DNA of 64,000 bases from Hyphomicrobium sp. LHD-15 (GCF_031157355.1 NZ_JAVIFT010000003.1:62001-126000), one strand, 5' to 3'; positions 35,410 to 45,371 are shown, numbered from the stretch's first letter. Notes: generated by a model not told the origin, from the sequence alone. Program-made: numbers and translations.

Positions 35410-36338
35410 ACGCGCACGCTGACTTAGGCGCGAATCCGAAGCCTCCCGTTGATGCGGCCCGGGAGAGACCTTCCGATAGGTTGCCGTCCATTAGCGCGGA
35501 AAACATTACGGTCGCCTACAGCAACGGTCACGTCGCGCTGGAGAATGTGTCGTTCGATCTGGCCGCGGGTACGATCTGCGGCCTGGTCGGCGTCAACGGC
35601 AGCGGCAAGTCCACGCTTTTCAAGACCATCATGGGCTTCGTGCGCCCGACGCGCGGCTCAATCCGCATTGCCGGGATGCCGGTAGACGAAGCCCTCAAAG
35701 CCAATCTGGTCGCTTACGTACCGCAGAGCGAAGACGTCGACTGGAACTTCCCCGTCCTCGTCGAGGACGTCGTGATGATGGGCCGTTATGGCCACATGGG
35801 CTTTCTCCGCCGCGCCGCGAAGGAAGACCACGCGAAAGTGAGCGAAGCGCTCGAGCGCGTCGGCATGGCGAGCTTTCGCAAGCGCCAGATCGGCGAGCTG
35901 TCGGGCGGCCAGAAAAAACGCGTGTTCCTCGCTCGTGCGCTCGCCCAGCAGAGCCGCATCATTCTCCTTGATGAGCCGTTCACCGGGGTCGACGTCAAAA
36001 CCGAAAGCGCCATCATAGAACTGCTGCGCGATCTGCGCGCCCGGAAGCACCTGATGCTCGTTTCCACCCACAATCTCGGCAGCGTGCCGGATTTCTGCGA
36101 CCAGGTCGTTCTGATCAACAAGAAGCTGTTGGCGGCCGGCCCAACCGAAACAACCTTTACGCAAGCCAACCTTGAGAAGGCCTTCGGCGGCGTCCTGCGC
36201 CACTTCAAGCTCGGGGGCGCCGACCTCCATGACGACGACGACCGCCGCGCGGTGACAGTCCTCACCGACGACGAGCGCCCGCTCGTCTTCTACGGAGAGA
36301 ACGGCGACAAACGGCCGGGCTCCGCCGGAAAGAAATAG
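35406..36338 (+). CDS. sitB: Metal ABC transporter ATPase (SitB-like)
   Basis: 310 residues; TTG start overlaps the sitA stop by 4 bases. Walker [12 protein letters not shown]-loop [14 protein letters not shown] (typical of Mn/Zn importers), signature LSGGQKKR, Walker [12 protein letters not shown], switch STHNLGS. A C-terminal tail of about 40 residues rich in Asp and His (LHDDDDRR) could bind metal. It energises the two permeases downstream. Confidence 0.9.
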   Translation: MNAHADLGANPKPPVDAARERPSDRLPSISAENITVAYSNGHVALENVSFDLAAGTICGLVGVNGSGKSTLFKTIMGFVRPTRGSIRIAGMPVDEALKANLVAYVPQSEDVDWNFPVLVEDVVMMGRYGHMGFLRRAAKEDHAKVSEALERVGMASFRKRQIGELSGGQKKRVFLARALAQQSRIILLDEPFTGVDVKTESAIIELLRDLRARKHLMLVSTHNLGSVPDFCDQVVLINKKLLAAGPTETTFTQANLEKAFGGVLRHFKLGGADLHDDDDRRAVTVLTDDERPLVFYGENGDKRPGSAGKK

Positions 36339-36342
36339 CCCC

Positions 36343-37197
36343 ATGAGCGAGCTGCTGGTCCCCTTCGAATACAACTACATGGTCAAGGCCATATGGGTCA
36401 GCGGCCTCGTCGGGGCCACCTGCGCATTCCTCTCGGCCTTCCTGATGCTGAGAGGCTGGTCGCTGATGGGCGACGCGCTTGCCCATTCCATCGTCCCCGG
36501 CGTGGCAGGCGCCTACCTCCTGCAGATCCCATTCGCGGCCGGCGCCTTCATCGCCGGCTTTCTGGCATCCATCGCCATGTGGTTCGTCCGCCAGCAATCG
36601 AAGCTGCGCGAGGATGCCGTCATCGGCATCGTCTTCACGTCGTTCTTTGCGGCAGGCCTGCTGCTCGTCTCGATCAACCCCACCGCCGTGAATGTGCAAT
36701 CGATCGTCCTCGGCAACATTCTGGGCATCTCCGACGACGACGCTTTCCAGGTTGTACTGATCGCCGCCGTCTCTCTCGCCATTCTCCTCGTGAAATGGAA
36801 AGACCTGATGGTCGTCTTCTTCGACGAGACGCACGCCCGCACCGTCGGCATCAACCCGACGGGCCTGAAGCTCTTGTTCTTCACGCTTCTGAGCGCTTGC
36901 ACCGTGGCGGCCCTCCAGACTGTCGGTGCCTGCCTCGTTATTGCGATGGTCGTGACACCGGGCGCGACCGCCTATCTTTTGACAGATCGCTTCGGCTGGC
37001 TTCTGACGTTGAGCGTACTGATTGGCGGATTGACGAGCATGGTCGGGGCCTATCTCAGCTTTTTCCTCGACGGCGCGACCGGCGGCGTCATCGTCACACT
37101 GCAAACTCTGCTGTTCCTGGCGGCCTTCGTTTTCGCGCCCAAGCACGGCCTCCTCGCCGCCCGCCGCCCGCACGCAAGCGGAGGCTCGGCACAATGA
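36343..37197 (+). CDS. sitC: Metal ABC transporter permease 1 (SitC-like)
   Basis: 284 residues, about eight membrane helices. ABC-3 family: LRGWSLMGDALAHSIVPGVAGAY near the start, EDAVIGIVFTSFFAAGLLL, VVTPGATAYLLTDRFGWLLT and the ending FAPKHGLLAAR. It pairs with the next gene to form the metal channel; it overlaps that gene by 4 bases. Confidence 0.9.
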   Translation: MSELLVPFEYNYMVKAIWVSGLVGATCAFLSAFLMLRGWSLMGDALAHSIVPGVAGAYLLQIPFAAGAFIAGFLASIAMWFVRQQSKLREDAVIGIVFTSFFAAGLLLVSINPTAVNVQSIVLGNILGISDDDAFQVVLIAAVSLAILLVKWKDLMVVFFDETHARTVGINPTGLKLLFFTLLSACTVAALQTVGACLVIAMVVTPGATAYLLTDRFGWLLTLSVLIGGLTSMVGAYLSFFLDGATGGVIVTLQTLLFLAAFVFAPKHGLLAARRPHASGGSAQ

Positions 37198-38093
37198 GCG
37201 GCGCAGTCGACTTCTTCACCGTGCCCCTCGGTTACGAATTCATGCAACGCGCTCTGGTCGCGGCTGTGCTCATCGGTGCCGTCTGCTCGGTTCTCTCGTG
37301 CTACCTGGTGCTCAGGGGCTGGTCGCTGATGGGAGACGCGATCTCGCACGCGGTACTGCCGGGCATCGTGCTCGCATTCGTGACCGGGCTTCCGCTCACG
37401 CTCGGCGCCTTCGCCGCTGGACTATCGTGCGCCGTGCTCACCGGCTACCTGAAGGAGAATAGCCGCATCAAGGAAGATACGGTCATGGGCATCGTATTCT
37501 CCGGCATGTTTGGCCTCGGCCTCGTGCTGATGACCAAGATCGAGACCGATCAGCACTTGAACCACATCCTGTTCGGCAACATGCTTGGCGTGACGTGGCG
37601 TGATGTGATCGAGATCGCCGTGATCTCGGGCTCGGTACTGGCGATCGTTCTCGCCAAACGGCGCGACCTCCTTCTCTATTGCTTCGACCCCCAGCATGCC
37701 CGTGCCATCGGCCTTTCCGTGAGAGTGATCCACTACGGACTTCTGGTCCTTCTGGCGCTGACGATCGTTGCGTCCATCAAGGCTGTCGGCGTCATCCTGG
37801 TCGTGGCGATGCTGGTGACACCGGGCGCAACCGCTTACCTCGTGACGGATCGCTTCGACCGTATGCTCGCGGTGTCGGCGGCGGTCGCCGTGGGATCGAG
37901 CGTGCTCGGCACGCTCGTGAGCTTCCACATCGACGGCGCGACCGGGCCCTGCATCGTGCTGATCCAGACGGCGGCATTCCTCATCGCGTTTCTGTTCGCC
38001 CCGAAGAACGGCATTCTGCGGCGGAAGACCCACGGCATCGAAGAAAGCAGCGGCGCGGGCACGGCCCCCAGCAGCACGCGCAACACCACCTGA
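37194..38093 (+). CDS. sitD: Metal ABC transporter permease 2 (SitD-like)
   Basis: 299 residues, ABC-3 family and clearly paralogous to the previous gene (YLVLRGWSLMGDAISHAVLPG, EDTVMGIVFSGMFGLGLVL, MLVTPGATAYLVTDRFDRML, FAPKNGILRRK). ATGA overlap with sitC. The two permeases form a heterodimer in this transporter type. No terminator is seen before the convergent regulator gene. Confidence 0.9.
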   Translation: MSGAVDFFTVPLGYEFMQRALVAAVLIGAVCSVLSCYLVLRGWSLMGDAISHAVLPGIVLAFVTGLPLTLGAFAAGLSCAVLTGYLKENSRIKEDTVMGIVFSGMFGLGLVLMTKIETDQHLNHILFGNMLGVTWRDVIEIAVISGSVLAIVLAKRRDLLLYCFDPQHARAIGLSVRVIHYGLLVLLALTIVASIKAVGVILVVAMLVTPGATAYLVTDRFDRMLAVSAAVAVGSSVLGTLVSFHIDGATGPCIVLIQTAAFLIAFLFAPKNGILRRKTHGIEESSGAGTAPSSTRNTT

Positions 38094-38125
38094 AAGTGCG
38101 CCGGCGCAATCAGCGCCCGACACGG

Positions 38126-38728
38126 CTACTCGTCCGAAGACATCGCCGATATCGCGGCCCGCGCCTGGAAGGATGTGCAGAGCAAGCCGAGTTCGCACTC
38201 CTTCACGGGCATTCCCACGCATTTGCAGAAGAAGTTGACTTGGACATTGTTGCCCTGGGCGGTGAGCCGCCTGATCAACAGAAAGATGCAATCCCGGCAA
38301 CTTCCGACGGCTTGCCTGCGATCGTCGCCGCCGAGTTGCCCAACGAGGCCCCTCAGAATATTGCGAAGCAGCTCCTGCTTCTTGGGGTCGAGCTGATCGA
38401 TGTCGTTGAAGACAGAAGCCAGCGGATCCGCCACCAGCCGCTTCTGCGCTTTGTCCGTAATCGTCAGGATCGAGCTGCGCCCGTCGTACAAAGACTTCTC
38501 GCGCTTGAGGTATCCGCGCCGTTCGAGCAGCTTGATGGTTTGGGACGCCGTGCCCCTGGTCGTTGCCTGATAGGCGGCCAACCCCGACAATGTCCGGCTG
38601 AACACGTTCGCGCGCGCAAAGAAGCGCAGAGCCAGCCATTGCGCAGACGTCAGACGATCTCCCTCGCGTTCTGCAAGCAGACCTCTGCTGAGCTGCAAGA
38701 GCAGTTCACCAATCTCAAGTGCCAGCAT
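38126..38728 (-). CDS. MarR-family regulator with Cys-rich C-terminal tail
   Basis: 200 residues from ATG 38728; TTG 38743 is an alternative. The winged helix is recognisable (LTSAQWLALRFFARAN, GTASQTIKLLERRGYLKREK, DGRSSILTITDKAQKRL). After the usual end near residue 140 comes a tail with at least five cysteines: GSCRDCIFL, FFCKCVGMPV, ECELGLLC. The spacing looks like a metal or Fe-S site. The gene converges on the metal importer with 32 bases between stops, which invites a link to metal sensing, but co-regulation is not shown. Confidence 0.8.
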   Translation of the reverse strand: MLALEIGELLLQLSRGLLAEREGDRLTSAQWLALRFFARANVFSRTLSGLAAYQATTRGTASQTIKLLERRGYLKREKSLYDGRSSILTITDKAQKRLVADPLASVFNDIDQLDPKKQELLRNILRGLVGQLGGDDRRQAVGSCRDCIFLLIRRLTAQGNNVQVNFFCKCVGMPVKECELGLLCTSFQARAAISAMSSDE

Positions 38729-38941
38729 ACCGCCCCCCCGCAACGCGCTGAAATATCAGGAAGACGACGGTAGCCGTCAAGATTACGACTACGGATAGTT
38801 TTGCGTCGCAAGCAGATGCTTCCGGCCGGAGGGGGATAAGCCCAGATCGGCACCACACCCCGGCAAATCAGCCCCGGCATTAACTCATCCGTGACACAAC
38901 CTGGGCGAACATGTCGCAGACGAATTCACGAGGCGCCCGCG

Positions 38942-40705
38942 ATGGAAAACCTGATTTCAACTTTTCCTGACTGGCGCGCTCCGCCCACCCACCGGGCGGA
39001 GCGCGACAAGACCGAGACAGTCGTCAATCTCGCCAGTGCCGTTTTCAACTCCACCCAGGAAGCCATCGTCGTAACCGACAACAAGGGGATCATCGTCGCC
39101 GTCAACCCGGCTTTCTCGATCATTACCGGATACAGCGCCTCCGAAATCATCGGTAAGAACATGCGCGCCCTACAATCCGGACGCCAACACCGCGCGTTCT
39201 ATCGTGAGATGTGGGAACGGGTGGGCAAGTCCGGATATTGGCAGGGCGAGATCTGGAATCGCCGCAAGAACGGCGAGGTCTATCCCGCGCTGCTCACCAT
39301 CAGCAGCGTCCGCAACACGAGCGGCACGCCGACCCACTACATCGGAAACAGCGCCGATCTCAGCCGTATCAGGAAGTCCGAGCTGAAGCTGGATCACGTC
39401 GCCCATCATGACGAGTTGACCGGCCTACCCAACCGGCGCTTGCTCAACGTTCGCCTGGAGCGGATCCTGGCGCGCGCCATACGCGACGACACCGAAGGCG
39501 CGGTCATTTTCGTGGACCTCGATCGTTTCAAGCTCGTCAACGACAGCCTCGGTCACGGTGCCGGCGACGAACTTCTGACCCTCGCGACCTGGCGCATCAA
39601 AAACAATCTTCGGACGAGTGATTTCCTCGCACGCTTCGGCGGCGACGAGTTCACTGTTCTTCTCGAACGCACCACCCGGGACGGCGCAGCGAAAGTCGCC
39701 TCCAATCTGATCGAGCAGTTGAGCGAGCCCTTCTTCCTGTCGTCGGGAGAGGAAATCTCCATCGGCGCCAGCATCGGCATTTGCCTTTTTCCGAAGGACG
39801 GCACCTCGCCCGAACAATTGCTGCAGCATGCCGACGCGGCGCTCTACCAAGCCAAGGCTGCCGGCAAATCAACCTGCAAATTCTATTCGTCGGATCTCAC
39901 CACGCTCGCAAACACGCGCCTGTCTCTGGAAAACCAACTCCGCCGCGCGATCAACCGCCAAGAGTTCGTCGTCCACTACCAGCCACTTGTTTCCTTGCAG
40001 GATCGGCGCGTTTTCGGCTTCGAAGCCCTCATCCGATGGCAGGATCCCGATCGGGGTATGATCGCTCCCTCCGATTTTCTTCCCGTCGCCGAGGAAACCG
40101 GGCTCATCGTGCCGATCGGGCAATGGGTGCTGGAGCAGGCCTGCGCGCAAATGAAATCCTGGCTCGATGCGGGCTATCAGCTCGACGCGCTTGCCGTGAA
40201 CATCTCGGCGCGGCAGTTCAATCGCCCGGACTTCGCGACATCCGTCGCCAAAGCACTTCAGCAAACCGGTCTTGAACCGTGCTGTCTCGAACTCGAAATC
40301 ACCGAAGGCACGCTGATGGCCAACGATGCGGCCTCGCTGGCGACGCTCGAGGCGCTGAAAGCACTTGGCGTCCGGCTCGCCGTCGACGATTTCGGCACCG
40401 GATATTCGTCGCTCGCCTACCTGAAGAAGCTCCCGGTCGATAAGCTCAAGATCGACAGAAGCTTCGTCACCGACATCGGCTCAGATCCGGCCTCGGCCGC
40501 GATCGTATCGGCAATCATCGGATTGGCGCGCTGCCTCGGCCTGTCGGTGCTCGCGGAAGGCATTCAGACCGAGCAACAGCGGGAAACCCTGCTTGCAAGC
40601 GGTTGCGCGGAGGGACAAGGCTTTCTGTTCGCCCGGCCGGTCTCTCCTGCCGCTGTCCCGAGCCTCGAAGACGCAATGCTGCACCTCGTGCGTGCCGCAC
40701 CCTAG
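38942..40705 (+). CDS. PAS-GGDEF-EAL c-di-GMP protein
   Basis: 587 residues from ATG 38942. A PAS domain (AVFNSTQEAIVVTDNKGIIV, FSIITGYSASEIIGKN) with PAC, no membrane helix. GGDEF is intact (FLARFGGDEF) with an RxxD inhibitory site five residues before it (RTSD). EAL is intact (GFEALIRW) and carries the DDFGTGYSSLAYL and KIDRSFV motifs. Both synthesis and breakdown of c-di-GMP are possible; net direction cannot be told. Cytoplasmic, ligand unknown. Confidence 0.9.
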   Translation: MENLISTFPDWRAPPTHRAERDKTETVVNLASAVFNSTQEAIVVTDNKGIIVAVNPAFSIITGYSASEIIGKNMRALQSGRQHRAFYREMWERVGKSGYWQGEIWNRRKNGEVYPALLTISSVRNTSGTPTHYIGNSADLSRIRKSELKLDHVAHHDELTGLPNRRLLNVRLERILARAIRDDTEGAVIFVDLDRFKLVNDSLGHGAGDELLTLATWRIKNNLRTSDFLARFGGDEFTVLLERTTRDGAAKVASNLIEQLSEPFFLSSGEEISIGASIGICLFPKDGTSPEQLLQHADAALYQAKAAGKSTCKFYSSDLTTLANTRLSLENQLRRAINRQEFVVHYQPLVSLQDRRVFGFEALIRWQDPDRGMIAPSDFLPVAEETGLIVPIGQWVLEQACAQMKSWLDAGYQLDALAVNISARQFNRPDFATSVAKALQQTGLEPCCLELEITEGTLMANDAASLATLEALKALGVRLAVDDFGTGYSSLAYLKKLPVDKLKIDRSFVTDIGSDPASAAIVSAIIGLARCLGLSVLAEGIQTEQQRETLLASGCAEGQGFLFARPVSPAAVPSLEDAMLHLVRAAP

Positions 40706-40727
40706 GCATACGTACGGCCAATCCGGC

Positions 40728-40746
40728 GCATTCCGAAACGGAATGC
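40728..40746. repeat. 8-bp inverted repeat after the GGDEF-EAL gene
   Basis: GCATTCCG - AAA - CGGAATGC, a perfect stem with a three-base loop, 22 bases past the stop. It may act as a weak terminator; the following ATTTG lacks a proper T tract. Confidence 0.4.
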
Positions 40747-40908
40747 ATTTGAATCGAAATAATCGTGAAACGTTTTGTCAGCCACAGAGCCGCCGCTCCG
40801 TGGACGCGGACCGCGCAAGCCCAATATAAACTTGTATGCGGCACGCGTTCGATCGCCGCAACGCCAAGCTGCCGTCGATCTGCAGCGCAATGCGGAGAAG
40901 CAGGCGCG

Positions 40909-41214
40909 ATGGTCAAGGTGATCCAATTTCCGCGGAAGCCGCCTCCAGAACCACCCGTCACGACGCTCGATCAAACGATCGATCTCGCGCTCGCGTCCTA
41001 TCTCAAGCTCAGCGAAACGCTCGACGGTGTGATGAACCAGCTCGAGGCGAATCTTGCCCGGGTGTCGGCCACACTTCCGGCTCAACCCAAAAAACTGGCC
41101 GACCAGCACGCGCGTCAGGTGAGCGATCTCGAACGTCAGCTCGCTCACGCCCGCCAGATGATGGAGGGGATCAGGAAGGACATCACGCGCCTCAATCCCC
41201 CACCACGCAAATAG
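40909..41214 (+). CDS. Small coiled-coil protein, unknown function
   Basis: 101 residues from ATG 40909. A Pro-rich start (VIQFPRKPPPEPP) is followed by helices with heptad character (LALASYLKLSETLDGVMNQL; QVSDLERQLAHARQMMEGI). It is soluble, without signal or membrane segment. No family recognised. A longer reading back to 40765 lacks support. Confidence 0.55.
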   Translation: MVKVIQFPRKPPPEPPVTTLDQTIDLALASYLKLSETLDGVMNQLEANLARVSATLPAQPKKLADQHARQVSDLERQLAHARQMMEGIRKDITRLNPPPRK

Positions 41215-41226
41215 GCGCCGAAACGT

Positions 41227-41994
41227 TCAGCGTGCGGTACCCGTCAGAAAAATACAGCCTGTGTATCCGCTGCGGATCTCCCGGTCCACGATCCCGATCA
41301 GCTCCGCACGCACGTCCCGCGCGTGTGCTTTGAACACGTCCTCGATCGCTTCCGGAGAAAGCTTGAGCGCGGGGAACGATTGGTCTGCGACCACATAGCC
41401 GTCCGAACGCGCGAGGAATGCCGCCGCCAACGTCCCACCGACTCGCACGCAGCGCGCAAAAGCCATACAGGCCGCTTCGAACTCATCCTGCCGCTTGGTG
41501 ATCGATTCAGCGCAGAAAAACATGGTCGCCGCGTCCCAGGTCCGGGCCGGCATGTCGAAGATCGAGCCCTTCGTTACGACAGCTTTCTCGCGCAGCGCCG
41601 GTATTGGGTTGTCCGGCAAGCTCCACTCCGCACCGTATGCCTCGCGCGTCACGTCCCAGAAGTGGCGCCATTGGGGGCGCATGTCGTCCCGCTCGAACTC
41701 TTGCCTCAGCCAGGCAATGTTGGGATCTGCGTTTTCCCACGCCGTGAGACGGCGAGCGCGCGGAAGCGCACAGAAGAACGGAATGAGGTTGGGACCGGTT
41801 CCGACATCAACGACGTCGAGCGCGGCCCCTGGAGGGCCGGCATTCTTCAATACCTTCGCCGCGAGGCGCGTCACGAGATCGTCGTCGGGGTGAGGCTCGC
41901 CGTAGTACTGTTGAAAATACGCTTCGGAATCGAACTTCGCCCATTGATAATCGGCGTTTCCGTTCGCGTCACCCGAAGCGTCTTGATCGACCAT
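41227..41994 (-). CDS. SAM-dependent methyltransferase, NNMT/PNMT-like
   Basis: 255 residues from ATG 41994 (AAGGAA upstream). SAM motif VVDVGTGPNLIPFFCALPRARR, then LTAWENADPNIAWLRQE, a PNMT/NNMT/TEMT-family and SCO2525-like signature; MFFCAESITKRQDEFEAAC and GGTLAAAFLARSDGYVV follow. The N-terminal FDSEAYFQQYYGEPHPDDD resembles that group's substrate lid. The substrate is probably a small amine or thiol, not identified here. It is convergent with the small coiled-coil gene and 64 bases from the next minus-strand gene. Confidence 0.75.
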   Translation of the reverse strand: MVDQDASGDANGNADYQWAKFDSEAYFQQYYGEPHPDDDLVTRLAAKVLKNAGPPGAALDVVDVGTGPNLIPFFCALPRARRLTAWENADPNIAWLRQEFERDDMRPQWRHFWDVTREAYGAEWSLPDNPIPALREKAVVTKGSIFDMPARTWDAATMFFCAESITKRQDEFEAACMAFARCVRVGGTLAAAFLARSDGYVVADQSFPALKLSPEAIEDVFKAHARDVRAELIGIVDREIRSGYTGCIFLTGTAR

Positions 41995-42058
41995 CGCGTT
42001 CCTTGTCCCCTGCCAGACCCAACCAGCAGACGACACAGATCTCAACGCGCTCCAAAAA

Positions 42059-44362
42059 TCAAGCGCGCACGCTTTGCGGCTGCTCCACCGGCATGGGCTC
42101 GGCAGGCGCCGTCATGCGGCGCGGCTCGAACTTCTCGATGAGCGGGCCGAGTTGGTCGGCCGCCACCGGCGCCGAGAAGTAGAACCCTTGCAGCTCGGTA
42201 CATCCGAAGTGGCTCATCATCAGCGCTTCGTATTCGGTCTCGACACCTTCAGCCACAATTTGCATCCCGAGGCCGCGGCCCAGCGAGACGACCGATTGCA
42301 CGATGGTGCGCGAGGTCAACGCGTTCGAAACGTTGGTGACGAAGCTCCTGTCGATCTTGATCTTGTCGAACTTGAAATTGCACAGATAGGCCAAGCTCGA
42401 ATAGCCGGTGCCGAAATCGTCGAGCGCCGTCTTGAAGCCCATGGCCTGAATCGCCTCCAGCACCGAGCGGGTATGATCGGATGCTTCCAGCAGTACGCCT
42501 TCCGTAATCTCAAGCACGAACCTCTTGGGCGTCACGTCGTGCTCGAGTGTGAGCCTGCGCAACACGGTTTCGAGGTCGGATTGGATGAACTGAACCGGCG
42601 AAAGATTGATCGAGATTTCGAGCTGCGGCCACCGCTTCGAATCCTTGATCGCCCTTTCGAGGATCCAGGTGCCGAGCGTCGGCATCAAACCGGCGATTTC
42701 CGCAATCGGAATAAAGGTTGCCGGCGAAATCACGCCGCGCGTCGGATGCGTCCAGCGCAGCAGCGCTTCTGCGCCCACGATGGCACCCGTGCGGCAGGAC
42801 ACGATCGGTTGATAGTGAACCTCGAGCTCTTCCCGCTCGATTGCAGCGCGCAAATCCACCTCGATCGCATGGCGCGTCTCGACTTGCTGCGCCATCTCCG
42901 CCGAAAACGAGACCGCCCGGTTGCGGCCGAGCCTCTTACCTTCGTAAAGCGCGATGTCTGCATGGCGAAGCAGTTCGTCCACCGTGCGGCCGTGTTCCGG
43001 CGCCATCGCGATACCGATGGAGGCCGTGACGGGAATTACCTGGTTGTCGATCGCGAACGGCTGCTCGAACGCCGAAGCGATGCGATGCGCCAGCAGCATG
43101 TCGCCGGAGGGTTCGGCCGAGATGCACAAAACAGCAAATTCGTCGCCGCCGAACCGAGCCAGGAAATCATCACCCCTGAGCCGCGTCGTCAGCCGCTTGG
43201 ACACAGCCTCGATAAGCTTGTCGCCGGCTTCGTGACCGAGCGTATCGTTGATGTCCTTGAACCGGTCGATGTCGATGTACGCCGCAATCGCACGCGTGCC
43301 GCGGGGCGCATGATCGAGCATCGCGAGCTTCGCCTCGACCTCCTCGACCATATGCTGGCGGTTCGGCAGCCCAGAGAGCGCATCATGACGTGCCGCGTGA
43401 CGGGATCGCGCCTCACGCTGTGCGAGTTCGCTCGACGCGCGCCACAAACGGCGGAACATGTTGCTGGACAGCACGCCCGTCGCGAACACACCACAGGCTA
43501 CGAGCGGCAGGATGATGGTGAGCAGAATTTGCCCTGGCCGCTGGGTCGTCCATGAAAGATAGCCGGCCAACGTCCCGTCGTCTCCCACGAACGGCTCAGA
43601 CACAACCCCACTGGCCTCGACCGGATGTGGCGTAAGCTTGAGATCCGAAAGCAGGATCGAACGAGCGATTTTCAGAATGGACTGAGGCTTGATGGAGCTC
43701 ACACCGATGAGAAGTTTCGGCGTGCCTTTGAGCAGCTCCAAGTCGATGTTCGGAACGATTGTGATGGCGCCGACGAAAGCCGGCTTGCCGTCTACGGAAA
43801 TGATGTGCCCAGCCCACCGCGCGGCATCGACGGCCTTGGTGAGATAGCGGTAGTCCTCCTGGGTACGGCCAAACTCGTCGGGCCGCTTCTTCAATGCTGA
43901 TGCCTTATTGCCTTGGCGCACCTCGGCGACCAATGACGAAAGTTCGGTCCGCCGCAGCTCGTATGCCTCTACACCCGCGCGCGCGCCTTCCTTGTAGGAG
44001 AAGATTGGCTCATCGCGCTCATTGAGGATGTAGACCTCGTCATGACCGTAGGTCTCGGTCAGAAACAATCCGAATTCGGTCTCTGCGAATGCCACGTCGA
44101 CGGTATCGCCACCGATCTTGATCACGGCATCGTCCCACCAGGCGACGCTCTTCAGTCCGTCCAGCACGCTGCCGATGCTTTGGTTGATTGCGTTCTCGAG
44201 CAGCGTCCGCTCTCTGTCGGTAGCGCTATTATTCGCCGACCAACCCGCGAACGCGATGATGGCAAGCAACAACACGCCAAAGAACGAGATGGCGGCACGA
44301 ATAATCCTCGTCAAACGACGAAGATCACCCTCGTACAGACTTGTTGTATCTCCGAGCAGCAT
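42059..44362 (-). CDS. CHASE4-GGDEF-EAL membrane c-di-GMP protein
   Basis: 767 residues. Two membrane helices (AAISFFGVLLLAIIAFAGWS near 27-46 and about 275-300) enclose a periplasmic sensor resembling CHASE4 (LKSVAWWDDAVIKIGGD, LFLTETYGHDEVYILNE). GGDEF is intact with an I-site (RGDD, five residues upstream). EAL is intact (GAEALLRWTHPTRG; DDFGTGYSSLAYL). It would sense an extracellular cue and change c-di-GMP. The gene starts at ATG 44362; the 250-base AT-rich gap upstream is shared with the next plus-strand gene. Confidence 0.9.
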   Translation of the reverse strand: MLLGDTTSLYEGDLRRLTRIIRAAISFFGVLLLAIIAFAGWSANNSATDRERTLLENAINQSIGSVLDGLKSVAWWDDAVIKIGGDTVDVAFAETEFGLFLTETYGHDEVYILNERDEPIFSYKEGARAGVEAYELRRTELSSLVAEVRQGNKASALKKRPDEFGRTQEDYRYLTKAVDAARWAGHIISVDGKPAFVGAITIVPNIDLELLKGTPKLLIGVSSIKPQSILKIARSILLSDLKLTPHPVEASGVVSEPFVGDDGTLAGYLSWTTQRPGQILLTIILPLVACGVFATGVLSSNMFRRLWRASSELAQREARSRHAARHDALSGLPNRQHMVEEVEAKLAMLDHAPRGTRAIAAYIDIDRFKDINDTLGHEAGDKLIEAVSKRLTTRLRGDDFLARFGGDEFAVLCISAEPSGDMLLAHRIASAFEQPFAIDNQVIPVTASIGIAMAPEHGRTVDELLRHADIALYEGKRLGRNRAVSFSAEMAQQVETRHAIEVDLRAAIEREELEVHYQPIVSCRTGAIVGAEALLRWTHPTRGVISPATFIPIAEIAGLMPTLGTWILERAIKDSKRWPQLEISINLSPVQFIQSDLETVLRRLTLEHDVTPKRFVLEITEGVLLEASDHTRSVLEAIQAMGFKTALDDFGTGYSSLAYLCNFKFDKIKIDRSFVTNVSNALTSRTIVQSVVSLGRGLGMQIVAEGVETEYEALMMSHFGCTELQGFYFSAPVAADQLGPLIEKFEPRRMTAPAEPMPVEQPQSVRA

Positions 44363-44624
44363 AAATCGGTGCGCCTATCCGCAACATATTTTCTGATCTT
44401 CACCGGCAACACCTAAGTCATTGTTTAATTGACGCGTGAGCTGAGCCAACTCTGATATCAGCGTAAACAGAAAGTTTATATGCGTCCCAAATAAACAAAT
44501 TGTGTGGTTCGTTAACTATTTTTTCATTGCTTCCAATTGCTTAACGATTTATTAAAGCTGCCCAAGCGTAGCCTGGTCGGCCTTAATACTTGTACTTGCG
44601 CTGACCATAACTCTGAGTGTGATT

Positions 44625-45371
44625 ATGGTCGCCTCTCTAGTCGTTCGCACCCGCGCCGATAGCGACGAACTAAAAAAAGCCGCCCTTTCAATCGAACAAG
44701 CCGCCTGGAGCGAGCTCGGCTATCTGAATTACACCCGCGCCCACTATGGGTTGTATGCAGATCTCTTGAATCAGTATGCCGACTATCAGCTCTGCCTCGT
44801 CGACGAGGAAACGAACTACCCCGTTGCCGTCGCCAATTGCGTGCCCGTGACCTGTTCGGGCCCTGACGATCTGCCGCCGGAAGGTTGGGACTGGCTGGTC
44901 GAGACGGCTGCGCGCCCGACTGGTCCCCACACGATGCTGGGGGCGCTGGCCATCTCGGTCCCGACCATTCACCGCTCCAAGGGCTACGCCCGCAAGATGA
45001 TCCGCGCCCTGCTCGACCTCGCGGAGGAAAAAGGCCTGCATGGGCTGGTCGCCCCCGTCCGCCCGTCCGCCAAGGCCATTCATCCTTGGGTCGCGATCGA
45101 CGACTACATCACCTGGACCGACGGCAACGGCCAGACCTACGATCCCTGGATTCGCAGCCACCTCTCTTGTGGCGGCAAGCTCATCGGTCCGTGCGAACGC
45201 TCGATGGTCGTCCACGAGCCGCTGGCGTTCTGGGAAAACTGGTCGAAGCAAACCTACGATCGCTCGGGCTCCTACGCTCTCGAAGGCGGGCTCGTGCCCG
45301 TCAGCATCGATGTCGAGCGGCGGACCGGCCGTTACGAGGAGCCCAACGTCTGGGTCGCCTACGCCTGCTGA
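44625..45371 (+). CDS. GNAT-like protein
   Basis: 248 residues from ATG 44625; GTG 44619 is also possible. Residues about 110-150 resemble a GNAT acetyl-CoA-binding core (LGALAISVPTIHRSKGYARK, then MIRALLDLAEEKGLHGLVAPV), where a Q/RxxGxG/A loop is expected (RSKGYA). The rest, with DDYITWTDGNGQTYDPWIRS, is typical of large GNAT proteins whose substrate is unknown. A separate transcription unit. Confidence 0.6.
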   Translation: MVASLVVRTRADSDELKKAALSIEQAAWSELGYLNYTRAHYGLYADLLNQYADYQLCLVDEETNYPVAVANCVPVTCSGPDDLPPEGWDWLVETAARPTGPHTMLGALAISVPTIHRSKGYARKMIRALLDLAEEKGLHGLVAPVRPSAKAIHPWVAIDDYITWTDGNGQTYDPWIRSHLSCGGKLIGPCERSMVVHEPLAFWENWSKQTYDRSGSYALEGGLVPVSIDVERRTGRYEEPNVWVAYAC

